Part shown: in pieces, positions 1-9,661 of the stretch
Numbering within the stretch: position 1 is the first letter of the stretch
Layout: each line of letters opens with the position of its first letter
Assembly (NCBI GenBank): GCA_021292165.1
Contig: CM037880.1
Coordinates: forward strand, 25,074,051 to 25,138,050
DNA length: 64,000 bases
Reading direction: 5' to 3'
DNA from: Shinisaurus crocodilurus
Taxonomy: Eukaryota > Chordata > Lepidosauria > Squamata > Shinisauridae
Translations under genes and position numbers: made by a program
Notes under the pieces: generated by a model
Databases searched by the model: none
What the model saw: the letters and a program-made list of their open reading frames with translations, nothing else
Told to the model about the DNA's origin: nothing

Positions 1-69
1 AGAGCTTACATACCATATAGACAGGACTCAGAAGGTTAGTATCTGCCCCTGATTGCACAGACCCTCAGA

Positions 70-194
70 TTTCCATACTTCAGCTTGAGTTAGCTACTGA
101 GTTGAAGTGGACTGACTCCGAATTGGTCTGAGCAGAAGCTGGCAATTTTCCAGATCGGAATCCGAGATGAATCGGGGATCGGTGCACACCTCTA
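70..194. repeat. possible hAT-type MITE fragment
   Basis: The stretch holds complementary words around gatcgg and gaatccgag and ends in ggtgcacacctctag, which looks like one end of a short inverted-repeat element. I cannot find the second terminus or a target duplication. It could also be unique sequence. Confidence 0.3.
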
Positions 195-1103
195 GCAGAA
201 AACATAGAGACTATGATACCAATTTTCCTTCCTCTTTTGGCTGTAGCAACTCCCATATCAATCAATAAAAAGTTCTTTGAAACAGTTTCATATGAATATT
301 TCCCCCCTTCCCCATTTAATTCCTCAGCCTCACCCCCCTTCCCATCAACATTGTCCTTAAAATGTTTAGCTTTTCATGTTTGTCCCTACTAAAACTTTTA
401 ATTTCTTGTCTTACAATGTGTAGTCATGTGGAATAAGTATGGTAAATGAGTGACAACCTCAAATTAATTTGGCACCATTTTGTAAACATTTAAAATATAT
501 TTTGTTAGTTTTTATAATAAAATATAAATGTTAACTTATAGACATCAGTAACAGTCTGTGCAGTTTACTACAGCAAAATAGATACATGAGACATTTTTTT
601 AATGTATGAGCCTTATTTTGCCCCTAATTAATAAACTTATTAAATTATTGCTTTCTTGTTTTTGCTTTAATATACTTAGTTTTGTCCTGACAGCATGTTC
701 AGTCAGTTTGTTTTCCCATTCAGTTCTTGTGGAAATGAATGATACTTTCCAAGGTTCATTGTTTACTCTGGAAGCAATAATCATGTACAAAATCAGTTCA
801 CAATAATTTAGTGGTATCTCCTTGGTATAAGAGACATTGGGAAATAATGAGAATAAAATGTAATGCATGAAATGAATGGAATTTAGCTCTCAGCGAAAGT
901 TGAAGTCGATTATTAGAACTAACATATCATGCATAGCTCTTTGGACATGCTAAAATTAGTAGGTTAGCTTGTCAGTACCTTAAATCTTCTTCTCAAAATA
1001 TAAACTACATAAGGCAAGTGTATGCTATTGAGTTGTGAAAATATTTTCAAAAATTCAATTAAAAATAATTTCTAAGTAAAACTGAATTTGTTTGAATACA
1101 ACA
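195..1103. other. AT-rich sequence, nothing identified
   Basis: AT-rich DNA with no ORF, RNA gene or repeat that I recognise. Short open frames near 600-870 lie on both strands and show no family features. Confidence 0.5.
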
Positions 1104-1868
1104 TGTTGTTTTGCCACAGGTTCCTCAAAAGGGATTGGCAAAGGTTCTTTGAATGATTTTCAGACCATAATGAATACTCCTCCAGGAAGTTAAAGCCAAA
1201 CATCTTTATTGCAAAGCTGAACATGAAATACAACAATGCTATGCCTTCCTCCAAGTTCCCTGGTGGAAATCCCACCCCTTAGCTACACAGTCACTGTATT
1301 ATTTCGAACCAACCCGAATGCTAGTTCCAGCAGCTCTCCGCCTGGGTATCAGCTTTCAGCATTGGGGCTTCAGCAGGGCTCTCTGAACAGCTTCCTCCTC
1401 TGCTCCTTCTTGCTCCTTCCGATTCTTCAGCACTCCACCACTACACACACACACACACACACCCAACCAACCACCACACTTCAGTCTGCATTTGCTAGTC
1501 TTAAATACCATTCTAGCACCAAGCCTCATGGGCTGCAGATCTCGTGCTTAATTGATAGCACCTGTGCTGTTGTGCAGTGTCATTCTTCTGGCCAACAGCC
1601 AGGTCACACATTACTGGGGATTGCATCAGCCTGTCGGCTGACAACTGGCTAGCAGCCAACTCACATGCTAGCAATTATAGCAAGGTCATGCCTTGCTATT
1701 ACAGAGCAAAATACAGCATACAGAGCATAATAGAGTAGTATCATACAGAGCATTGAGACAGGACTGTTGTGCAACACTGCACTCCTCGCCATCTTCCGCA
1801 ACTCCCATTACACTCCACCCCTGTTGCACACAGTGCTCTCCTCTATGCCTTTTACACCTATTACAACA
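1104..1868 (-). repeat. 3' LTR of the ERV
   Basis: On the minus strand this 765-bp segment starts TGTTGT and ends ACAACA, a perfect 6-bp terminal inverted repeat of TG...CA type. It carries a TATA-like GGTATTTAAG near 1500-1509 and an AATAAA signal at 1205-1210, about 300 bp further on, in the order expected for U3-R-U5. A (TG)n run at about 1443-1462 lies inside. A purine-rich stretch (about 1880-1900 on the minus strand) precedes it as a weak polypurine-tract candidate. With no second LTR the ends cannot be confirmed by comparison. Confidence 0.6.
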
Positions 1869-1924
1869 TAAAATGACTACCCATCTTCATTTCTTTTCTG
1901 GTTGTTCGCAAGGTGCTTTATCTA

Positions 1925-2218
1925 CTAAGGAGAGGGGGAGAAAACATCAGCATGATATTTTCTCAAGCGCAGCATTTTAACTTTGCCATGTCTAAACAAA
2001 CGGGATGTGGCATCTGCCAACAAAACCCAGTATGTGGCCCCTGGTCCCTTGCTGAGAACTTCCCCAGCCTGCCTAGGCTGATTAGGGTATTCTACCCATA
2101 CCCTCTGGCCAGGCATCAGATTTTTGTCTGAAGACCCAAACCCCCTATTTTCTCTCGGTGAGGTACCTGGCCCAGCTACTTCCTGGATAACAGGAATGCT
2201 TAGCTTTTCGCAAATCAA
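1925..2218 (-). pseudogene. ERV dUTPase C-terminus plus SH3-like tail
   Basis: A 97-codon minus-strand frame. Residues 1-31 match the end of a trimeric dUTPase, including RGFGSSD at 25-31, which corresponds to the glycine-rich fifth motif that closes over the nucleotide. From residue 35 a different segment begins (PGQRVWVEYPN) and runs to a stop. Its length and pattern resemble the SH3-like C-terminal domain of retroviral integrases, but this is inference. The stop lies about 60 bp before the LTR. A frameshift separates this frame from the dUTPase core, so no intact enzyme is encoded here. Confidence 0.6.
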
Positions 2219-2224
2219 CTGGGC

Positions 2225-2480
2225 TGTCCAGTTGATAGGACCACATCTTCAGTGCCTACATTATGCAGTAGGACCTTTATTTCCCATTGGAAATCTGAAT
2301 CCACCACCCCTCCTAATACCTGTATTCCTTTGAGGGCTAGGCCGGATCGCGTCGCAATTCGCCCATAGGTTCCGCAGGGAACTGTCACCCCCACACCAAG
2401 AGATACAGTGATCCCGCCCTCCAGCAGGTACCACCACCCCTTCTGGTGTGGCCAGATCTGCTCCTGCAGCTGTCAGGTGT
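2225..2480 (-). pseudogene. ERV dUTPase core, frameshifted
   Basis: Minus-strand translation in more than one frame gives ordered dUTPase motifs: AAGADL (2453-2470, motif 1), YGRIATRSGLA (about 2335-2367, motif 2, with the RSG core) and GVVDSDF (about 2290-2310, motif 3, with the conserved Asp). dUTPases hydrolyse dUTP to dUMP and limit uracil in DNA. At least two frameshifts break the domain, one between motifs 1 and 2 and one before motif 5. The motif 2 proline usual before RSG is Thr here. It lies directly upstream of the SH3-like tail and downstream of gag with no visible protease or RT. Confidence 0.72.
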
Positions 2481-2799
2481 TGTCTGGAGGGGCAGTATTC
2501 TGTAGGGTTTAGTTTTCCACACCCTAAGGTGCTCTACAGGAGTGGGTGCCACCAATCCCACCATCCGTTGTAAAGGGGTTTGGCCCACCCCTTCTGGTGT
2601 CTCAGTAGTATGTCCATCTAGTGGCACATGTGGGCGCTGGTCTCCAGGGATGGCTTCCTTTATTAGCCTCGCCTCTGGATCCTTGCCACTGCCCTAATCC
2701 AAAGGTTGGGGCATTTTCCATCCCCCCACTCCTTCATCCAATGGCAAGGAGTGCAATAAATCCTCTGGCAGAGCACTGGGGGTAGCCCTCACTTGTGAG

Positions 2800-3624
2800 T
2801 TACCCCTGCTCTGCTTCTCCTGGCTGGCACATTTCTTTGTCCAGTTTGTATAACTCAGCCGTTGGGATGCCATCAATCTCATTTTTTGGCATGCCCTTCT
2901 CTCGCAGCTCTCTAAACATTTGCCAGCGGGGTTTCTTATTACCCTGTCCCTTTGCTTGCTTGGGGGATGCCTCCCCCTCCTTGGCTTTAGTCCGTGGGTT
3001 CACATTGGTTTCTCTTTGAATATCTCCCAACTGCCCCAGCAAGATTGTCACCTGACCTACAGGCGAACCTTGTGCTGGCCCCAGTAATGCCAGCAATGCA
3101 TCACACATATGAGAGGGGGCTCTCCTCAGCCGTGCCCTCATTCCAGCCGTGAGGCGCTGGTTATCAGGTCCCTGAAACCCTGCCTGATAAATTCCCATTT
3201 GCATTGCCATACCTCACAGCTGTGCTATGGCTTCATCAATGGTGTGCCACAAAGGCAATTGCTCTTCCCAGTCCATAGCAGCTGGGTACCGCTGTTGTAC
3301 AGCCATTATGCACCAATTCAATACAGACCCCACCACTCCTGGATTTGGGTTCTTCAGGTATTGGTTAATTAAAGTGTCCTTTGACAATGCCTCCAACTTT
3401 GTCAATTCCTCTGTGGCTAGATAAATGCTATCTGCCCCTTGGTCCCAGAGCCTTACTAACCATTGGCTCAACCATTCCCCTTGGTGCTGGGTTGCATTCC
3501 TTGTGATTTCTGCCAGCTCTTGCTGGGTATAATCTCTCACTGTCCCGGTGGTCTGTGCAGCACCAATATTGCCACTGCCAGGTGGTCCCTTCGTTTTGTT
3601 AGTAACTAAGGGTCTCACTTCCAC
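2800..3624 (-). pseudogene. ERV gag-like capsid region, one in-frame stop
   Basis: Two minus-strand frames of 136 codons each (3624-3214 and 3210-2800) lie in the same phase, separated by one TGA at 3216-3214. The first part is rich in Trp, Leu and Gln (WLVRLWDQGAD); the second has RLRRAPSHMCDALLALLG and then a basic, Lys- and Gln-rich stretch. This layout resembles the capsid part of ERV-L/Fv1-type gag, which forms the virion core. No CCHC zinc knuckle is visible. The TGA could be a decayed CpG codon. A C18 run just upstream likely shifts the frame to the coiled-coil part. Family assignment is from pattern only. Confidence 0.6.
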
Positions 3625-3642
3625 TACCTGATCCTCATCTCT

Positions 3643-3660
3643 CCCCCCCCCCCCCCCCCC
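3643..3660. repeat. C18 homopolymer inside the ERV
   Basis: Eighteen consecutive C residues lie between the coiled-coil frame and the main gag frame, which are in different phases. Replication slippage, or a sequencing or assembly error at the run, would explain the phase change. Confidence 0.9.
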
Positions 3661-3713
3661 GTCCAGTCTGACTCTTCAGCACTCCACATATCTCCGTCCC
3701 AGGTTTCTGGGTT

Positions 3714-3989
3714 CTAGTCATGAGATCTTGTGAGAGTTCTGATTTTATGAGAGTTTGGAACGCACTTCCGTTTAACCTGCTTTTGGTGCTTCAGCTGAGC
3801 AAAGCGTACAGCCATTGTAGTGGCTCGCTCCTCAGCCACATTCCCCCTCTCCTGTGCACTTTCCAGTGCCTCTCTCAGGGGAGCTCTCTGCTCTTGGAGA
3901 GCAGTGATTTCTTCTTTCTGCTGCTGCACCTCCTTCCTGGCAGCTTCCAGCTGTTCCCAATCAGCTGTGGCTTGGCTAGCAAGCTGCAA
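3714..3989 (-). pseudogene. ERV gag N-terminal coiled-coil fragment
   Basis: A 91-codon minus-strand frame rich in Glu, Gln, Ala, Lys and Leu. Residues 10-60 show heptad-like spacing around EVQQQKEEITALQEQ and suit a coiled coil. An N-terminal coiled coil before capsid is known in ERV-L and Fv1-type gag proteins. The frame turns basic and stops before the C18 run. The upstream Met is only the first in this frame; the true gag start is not identifiable. Confidence 0.5.
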
Positions 3990-4010
3990 GTTATGGTAGT
4001 AGACTAGAGG

Positions 4011-4403
4011 GTGAGCTTTCTCCCCCTGGTCTACTCATGGGCAATAAATTTTGGACCTAGTAGGCCAGTTGCTAGCTTATCTGCCTATCTACCATCGCTC
4101 CTTATTCCTTCTAGCCACTGTTCTCCTTGCTATGGACTATGCATCACCTGCTGGTTGATGAGATTGGGAAGGAATTTTGCTGTATTCCTGACCGGTCTTT
4201 TGATTCTACCATTTTCACTTTCTTCATAGCAAATAATGCTTCTTTTTAGTTTTGCACATCACAACTGGCTCTGAGTTGCAGTGGGCTTCCCTCATGCCCC
4301 ACAGAGCGGTCCCTTAAGGGACCTGTGGGATGAGGACTCATGGGCCAACCTGTGTGCTCTTCACACGCATAGCTTGGTGGTAGGTGGAGAAAATGACCTA
4401 CAG
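4011..4403. other. sequence upstream of ERV gag, no LTR seen
   Basis: This may include the 5' end of the ERV interior, but I find no match to the LTR at 1104-1868 and no clear primer binding site. Confidence 0.4.
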
Positions 4404-4738
4404 CAGGGGTAGGCAGTGTGGTGCCACGGGCACGGATACACCCCACGGTCACCTTTCTTGGTTCCCCCTTTTTTTAAATTAACCCTTCTTTTCTTTTTTT
4501 ACCAGCAGCTGGGATTGCTGTGAAATATGTTTCTGTTGGTGCTGAAAACTGTGTATTCAAAGGAGTTGCTTAGTGTGTTGGGGCTCAGACCCCACCTCTG
4601 CCTTGTTGTACTCGGTTTTTCAGGCAGGTTACTTGTCCTTTGCCACACCTCCCATTGCAGCCATTTTTTGGTGGTACCTGCAACAGCTTCCAAGATTGCC
4701 AAGTGTGTCCACAGCCCAGAAAAAGTTGCCCACGCCTG
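4404..4738. mobile_element. hAT-type nonautonomous element
   Basis: It starts CAGGGGTAGGCAG and ends TTGCCCACGCCTG, imperfect inverted ends typical of hAT elements. Flanking octamers acctacag (4396-4403) and gcctacac (4739-4746) match at 6 of 8 positions and share the central TA. The interior holds no transposase. Confidence 0.65.
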
Positions 4739-5342
4739 GCCTACACCATTGTGTGTCTTCAGCTTACCTTCTTCCTAGATACCTTCCTAGCAGAAGGGCT
4801 GGAGATTTCACTGTCAGCAGCCAGGCTGTCATGTTAGGCTTCATCCTTGTTATGTCAAATTAAATTTGGAAACTGTAATGAAGTTGCATATTTTAATCCA
4901 GTCATTGCCTTCTCACTGCCTTTCTCCAGTCCCTGTGCTCCTTTCTTATTTCCTTCCACTCTCTCCACTGTTTTTATTCATGTTGCTGTTTTTTTTATGT
5001 CTAGTATGTTTAGCCATTAAGATGCAGCCTAATGATATCAATAATCCCATCTATGCAGATCAGCATCAGAGAATGAATGAAATTTAAATTTTCCTATGTA
5101 AGTGAAACTCAACTGTTCAGATGTACCAAGCATATTGCCAGATCAGTTATTAGCTGGAACTGGAGTCAAACTGGAACAGCTTTAGTCCCAGCTATACCCA
5201 ACCAGTTGCTTTAATGGTTTGACTTTCTAGTCTAGCTTTCTATTTAATCCTAATCCTACCCCTTTTCCAGTCCACTTAATGCATCTGAATATATAAGCTC
5301 TTACCTATGAAAACCACAATAAACTGTATTATTGTGTAGCCT

Positions 5343-6540
5343 TTAGTGTATCACTAACCTTCCTCACAGGGTTGTTGTGAGGATAAAATGTAGAGGAGGA
5401 CTGTTGGATTTTAGATACCTGCTTAAAGTCCTGTGGTTTTACCTGTGTGCCTGCTGTCAAGGTTCCGCTACTGCAGGGACCCCTTGACCTACCTTTGGAA
5501 GATCTCTGCCTCTTCTCAAAGCTTCTCCCGTTCCAGGAGATCAAATCCTTTGCCTGTTTCTTTCCTGTTCCCAGTAGCATGAGAATAGACTTCAGGCGTG
5601 GTGAATAAGACACTCCAACAACTCAGGGTAAACAACAACACTTTACTTATTACATTAGGGTATTTACATAATAGAGCAGTTATAATTCAAAAGCAAGTAT
5701 GATAAAATTAAACAGACAAATAACACAAGGTTCTCTAACTTCAGTCTACCTCTCTCCTCTGCAGTCAGTCTCTCTCTGGCTCTAGCTGACCACACCCCAC
5801 ACAAATAAAGCCTTCCCAGGATTGGAAGGTTATAACCATGTGACCTTGAACAGGAGAAACAATACTTAACTTCTATTGGGTGAACTGAAACTCACAAACG
5901 CCCCCTCCCATCCTGAAATGTTTGGGCCTTCAGGCTTCAACTAATTTAGGGAAGTGTTTGGGCCTTCAGGCTTCAACTAACCTAAGCCTCAATCCTTCAC
6001 ACCTGCTACTTTGCTTTAGCTTCCAGCAAACATAGAGTAAATTCCTCCCACAGTCCGACTTTTAGTTCTCCTGCTCTGTTGCAGCAATCAGGAAACAGAA
6101 GCCTTTCTATTCTAATTGTTTTATTATATTCATAAAACAATTACACACTACAAACTAATACAGAGTCAGTTCAGAGAACATAACATAGACATCCAAATTA
6201 GAAGAAGAGAAAACGAAGAAGCAAGCACAGCAAACATACACACCCAGCTGTGCCTGAGAGCCAATGGGAATCAGGACAGACATATGACAGTATAGCAACT
6301 GTCATATTACGTGACACCCACTTTCTCCTACTACTAGATGTCCATCTAGATATGGGAACGAGGAACACCTGTTCCAAAGACCTTCAGTATTGCAATGCTG
6401 AATTGCCAACTGCTAAGTTTTACTGAAAGAAAAACCTTTAAGCAAGCTCATGTTGATTCATAATCCAACAGGAGGAGGATTATGTAAGCCGCCTTTGGTT
6501 CTTTGCAGGAAAAAAGGCGGGGTATAAATATAATTAATAA
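5343..6540 (+). repeat. SINE 3' part split by an LTR-like insertion
   Basis: Left part 5343-5400 (cacagggttgttgtgaggat) and right part 6472-6540 (attatgtaagccgcc and a ggcggggtataaat tail) together match the 3' half of the tRNA-type SINE seen at 35.2, 45.6 and 47.3 kb. The 1071 bp between them are foreign. Confidence 0.7.
5401..6471. mobile_element. solo-LTR-like insertion in the SINE
   Basis: The insert begins CTGTTGGATT and ends AATCCAACAG, a perfect 10-bp inverted repeat that includes TG...CA, and is flanked by gagga on both sides (5396-5400 and 6472-6476). Removing it restores the SINE. A 5-bp duplication and TG...CA ends suit a solo LTR. No coding sequence is seen. A 24-bp phrase containing gggccttcaggcttcaac is tandemly duplicated near 5920-5980. 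Which strand is transcribed is unclear. Confidence 0.65.
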
Positions 6541-7526
6541 ATAAATCACAGTTTGTTCAAAAAGAAAAAAATAGCGATTGACTTCTTTCAAACACTCTTA
6601 GGTTTATTTTTTTCACAGTGCCACAGAACCAACTTCTCATAATGCTCCATACATCAGTAAACTTCTTTCCTTGGAAAGTACTTGTAACCTGTGCTATGTG
6701 GTAATGTAATATGCCAAAGATAAATTATTTTATTTCAAAATTTCACATCATGTTGCAAGCAAACAGATTTCCTGATGTGTAACAAATGTTTTATTTGTTC
6801 TTTGTTTGCTATGATTGCCACTGCCTTGTTATTAAACAAAAATGTGTTAATATTTTTTTCTTCCTCTCCATATGCTGTATTTTTGTTGCCTTCTGCAATG
6901 TGCGTGCTGTTTCTGGCTTTGCTCTTTTGCACACAGCAATCCTTGCTAGTTGTTTTCCCAAAATATTATGCTGTTGCTCATTTGGCTTTCATTTGGAGCT
7001 ATTCTCTTGATTACAGTCTCTATACAGTTGGCTCACTTAATTCTCTAACTCTTTGCAGGATTTGTTTAATTATTTCACCAATTTTTTTTCATGTTTATGC
7101 TTTTATTGCAAGCACATGTCATTGAAGATGTTGTTATATCCTATTTGTCTCTCAATTCTTGTTTGATATTGCAAACGTGCTGAATTATTTATACTTAAGT
7201 GCTTCTTGGGTGTCAGCAGTCACTTCATTTTCTTCCACGAAGTTACAGATGTATAACTTGCAACAATATGGTAGGTGGCAAGTTCTGATATGTGGGAACA
7301 TACCGGTTTCAAGCTGGATAGTGGTACTTCATCAAAAAAAATATGACACAAGCATACACAGTCCTGTCTGCTCCTCCCTCCCACCCCCCACAGATATGGA
7401 CTTCATTTCAGACTGTGGCTGCCATCCTATGCAAAGTTAGACATGCCTAAGTTGTCAATGATAATTTAAAAAAATAGAGCAGTGGAGCCCTCTGTTCACC
7501 TCAAGCAGCCAGAAGCATCATGGGAA
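6541..7526. other. AT-rich sequence, nothing identified
   Basis: No repeat terminus or conserved ORF. Frames at 6775-7125 are hydrophobic low-complexity translations of T-rich DNA. Confidence 0.5.
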
Positions 7527-7680
7527 AGAGAATAAGAGAGCAATCCAATGGCCCCGGAAGAGCATTCCAGGGATCATAGGATATTTTGGAGTCCCCCTCC
7601 CAAAGTCATAGTCACCCCTAGGACATTGGGAGGGGGACTCTGGGATCCGATCCTACCCCTTGCAGCCACTTTGGAAAGAA
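7527..7680. repeat. GC-rich MITE-like fragment
   Basis: Contains gagcaatccaatgg and ggagggggactctgggat, words that recur near 63.3 kb around a nested element. Its boundaries are not defined. Confidence 0.35.
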
Positions 7681-9296
7681 CCATGATGCCTGCTTTCATG
7701 GTTGCAAAAAAAGCAACCTTAGACAGCTTCAGGGAGGGCGAAAAGGGGACGGGATGGTGGGCAAGGAGAAGAGAGGCTGAGAACCAATGTAACCCATGGA
7801 CTGTCTGTTGTGCATTCCCACCCACTGCCAGCAAATGAACTAGACAGGCTCAGAGACCCATCTAGCTGGTTTGTGGATTTATTTATTTTTTAGGAGGAAC
7901 TGGAGGTGAAAATGCCTCTCTATCGTCCTGCTGCCATACCAGCAATGTCCTGGCAGGTCATTGGATTTTTAGAAGCCTTTGAGCTCAGATGCTTTAGTCT
8001 GACGGGGTGTAATCCCATAGGATTGCACCCTAAGAGTCTTTTCTGCATCTCCATCCCTTTGCTCCTTGGAAGTCACACCAAATTAGTAAATGCCTTGGAA
8101 AAAATTGTAGATGTATTAAATGAGCAGATGGCTTAGTTTGGACAACTGGCGTGGGGTTTCCCACCTTTGTAGTAGTAGCTTATATACTGTTTTGTCACTT
8201 TCTGGTTTTTTTTTAAAGTATAGGTTACTTTATCGCTTTAAGTCAGTAGCTTCATATAGATCTGAACAGGACAAAAGAAACTTTATGCTTGTGGGATTCC
8301 ACCAGTGAACAATCTTGTGATCCAGAACAGGTTCTAATCAAGAGTCTTAATTTTTACGCTGGAACTTTTGCTGAATGTGTCTCCATTGCTGTACGGTTCA
8401 CACACTTGGCCTCCAATACTTTGGAGTTAAATTACTGCTGAAAAAATTAACAATAGTTTACTAGTGTTTCCCCTGGTATCTTCAAAAAAAGGCAAGTGAA
8501 TGATTTTTACTATTTTTTTAATGGGTAGGCGAGGTAAAAGTATATTTAATAAATATCTACATGGTAGAACCACAAAATGTTTCAATTATTTTGGTTTTTT
8601 TGTTTTGTTTTGTTCTGTTTATGCCTTCCCAAATTGTTGCATCTGTTTCTATCATGGCTAACTGTAGTGTTCAACTAAAGTGAATAGTGGCACACTTGTG
8701 TTAGAAGATGGTCATACCAAATGGCTATAAAGAGGTGTAAAGGGCAATTTCATGCGAAAGTGAGGTGGTGAATCTATCTCCTGCCCATGATTCTCCCCCT
8801 AAAAGCACTCCCCTGCCTCCAGATTTGCTGCTATCCCATTTACTTACACCTTGTATCCTTGTATATTGCTGAATTTTTCTGCTATTCTCCATAAGGATAA
8901 GGTTTTGCAGATGAATGTGGTACTTTCTTACAAATCTCACATAATAAAGCTGTTGTCAGTCCTCGCCCTACCTTCTGTTTATTCTCTTTGGCATATATTC
9001 TTACACAGTAGGTACTGAAGGAGAAGGGTGGTGGGAGCTATTACATAAGAGCTAAAATGTGTGCAAAAAAACACATTTCCAACTTAAATAACAGGCATGA
9101 ATGCATGCACATGCACACACACACACACACAGCAATAAACTGAATTCCAAAAATGCTATACAAGTTACAAATTCCTTAGGTGAAACCTTTTTTTCTGGGT
9201 TGTATTAAGGTGGTCATTTTTAAAGATGAACAGATTTTTTTTCTGATTTAGAAGATCTTCAAGCACAGTGAATTCATTCTGTACTGTCCCTTAAGG
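7681..9296. other. mostly unique AT-rich sequence
   Basis: Nothing coding is supported. A fragment of a GGTGCAATCC-type element may lie near 7995-8035, and a (CA)n run lies at about 9111-9131. Confidence 0.45.
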
Positions 9297-9661
9297 CAGG
9301 GGTGAGAAACCTTTTTCAGCCCAAGGACCAAACAGACTCTGGAGAAGCACACTGGGGACTGCCGTGGCCAAGGGCACGGCAGGGCCACCCCTACTGCTGG
9401 CATGTGGCCCCTGACATGCTTGTCCCCTTGTTCACTCACATATACCCATTCATTCACACACTTGCACACACAGGGACATACACCATCTATTTCACCTATT
9501 CCTTGCCTTCCTCAATCAGGGAAAGTGAAGGGTGGGTGAAGTTGGCTCTTGACTCAACCGGTGCCTCGAGGTCTGGCTCAGATCAAAGGCAATGGGGCGT
9601 GGCTTCAGAAAAGTGGGGTTCCCAGTGGGGTGGCCCCTGGACTAGAGGTTCTCCATGGCTC
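9297..9661. mobile_element. hAT-type nonautonomous element, perfect 8-bp TSD
   Basis: Starts CAGGGGTGAGAAACC; the right end reads gaggttctccatggctc, a decayed complement of the left end. The octamer ccttaagg flanks both sides (9289-9296 and 9662-9669). The interior is about 365 bp with no transposase. Confidence 0.75.

Larger units (their letters stand above)
1104..4010 (-). mobile_element. degraded endogenous retrovirus, ERV-L-like
   Basis: A minus-strand retroviral remnant. Reading 5' to 3' on that strand it has a coiled-coil segment (3989-3714), a gag-like region (3624-2800), a dUTPase (about 2480-2115), a short SH3-like tail and a 3' LTR (1868-1104). A dUTPase near the 3' end of the coding region fits ERV-L (class III) elements, where it follows integrase; that placement is family knowledge. 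Protease, reverse transcriptase, RNase H and integrase core are not visible between gag and dUTPase, so a large internal deletion is inferred. No second LTR is found up to about 4.8 kb. Stops and frameshifts make it non-functional. Confidence 0.7.

Noticed and set aside
5455..6316. Alternative LTR bounded by TGTCA and TGACA with a purine-rich flank
   Set aside because: The wider 5401-6471 interval has a longer perfect inverted end, a target duplication and restores the SINE, so the inner pair is probably chance.
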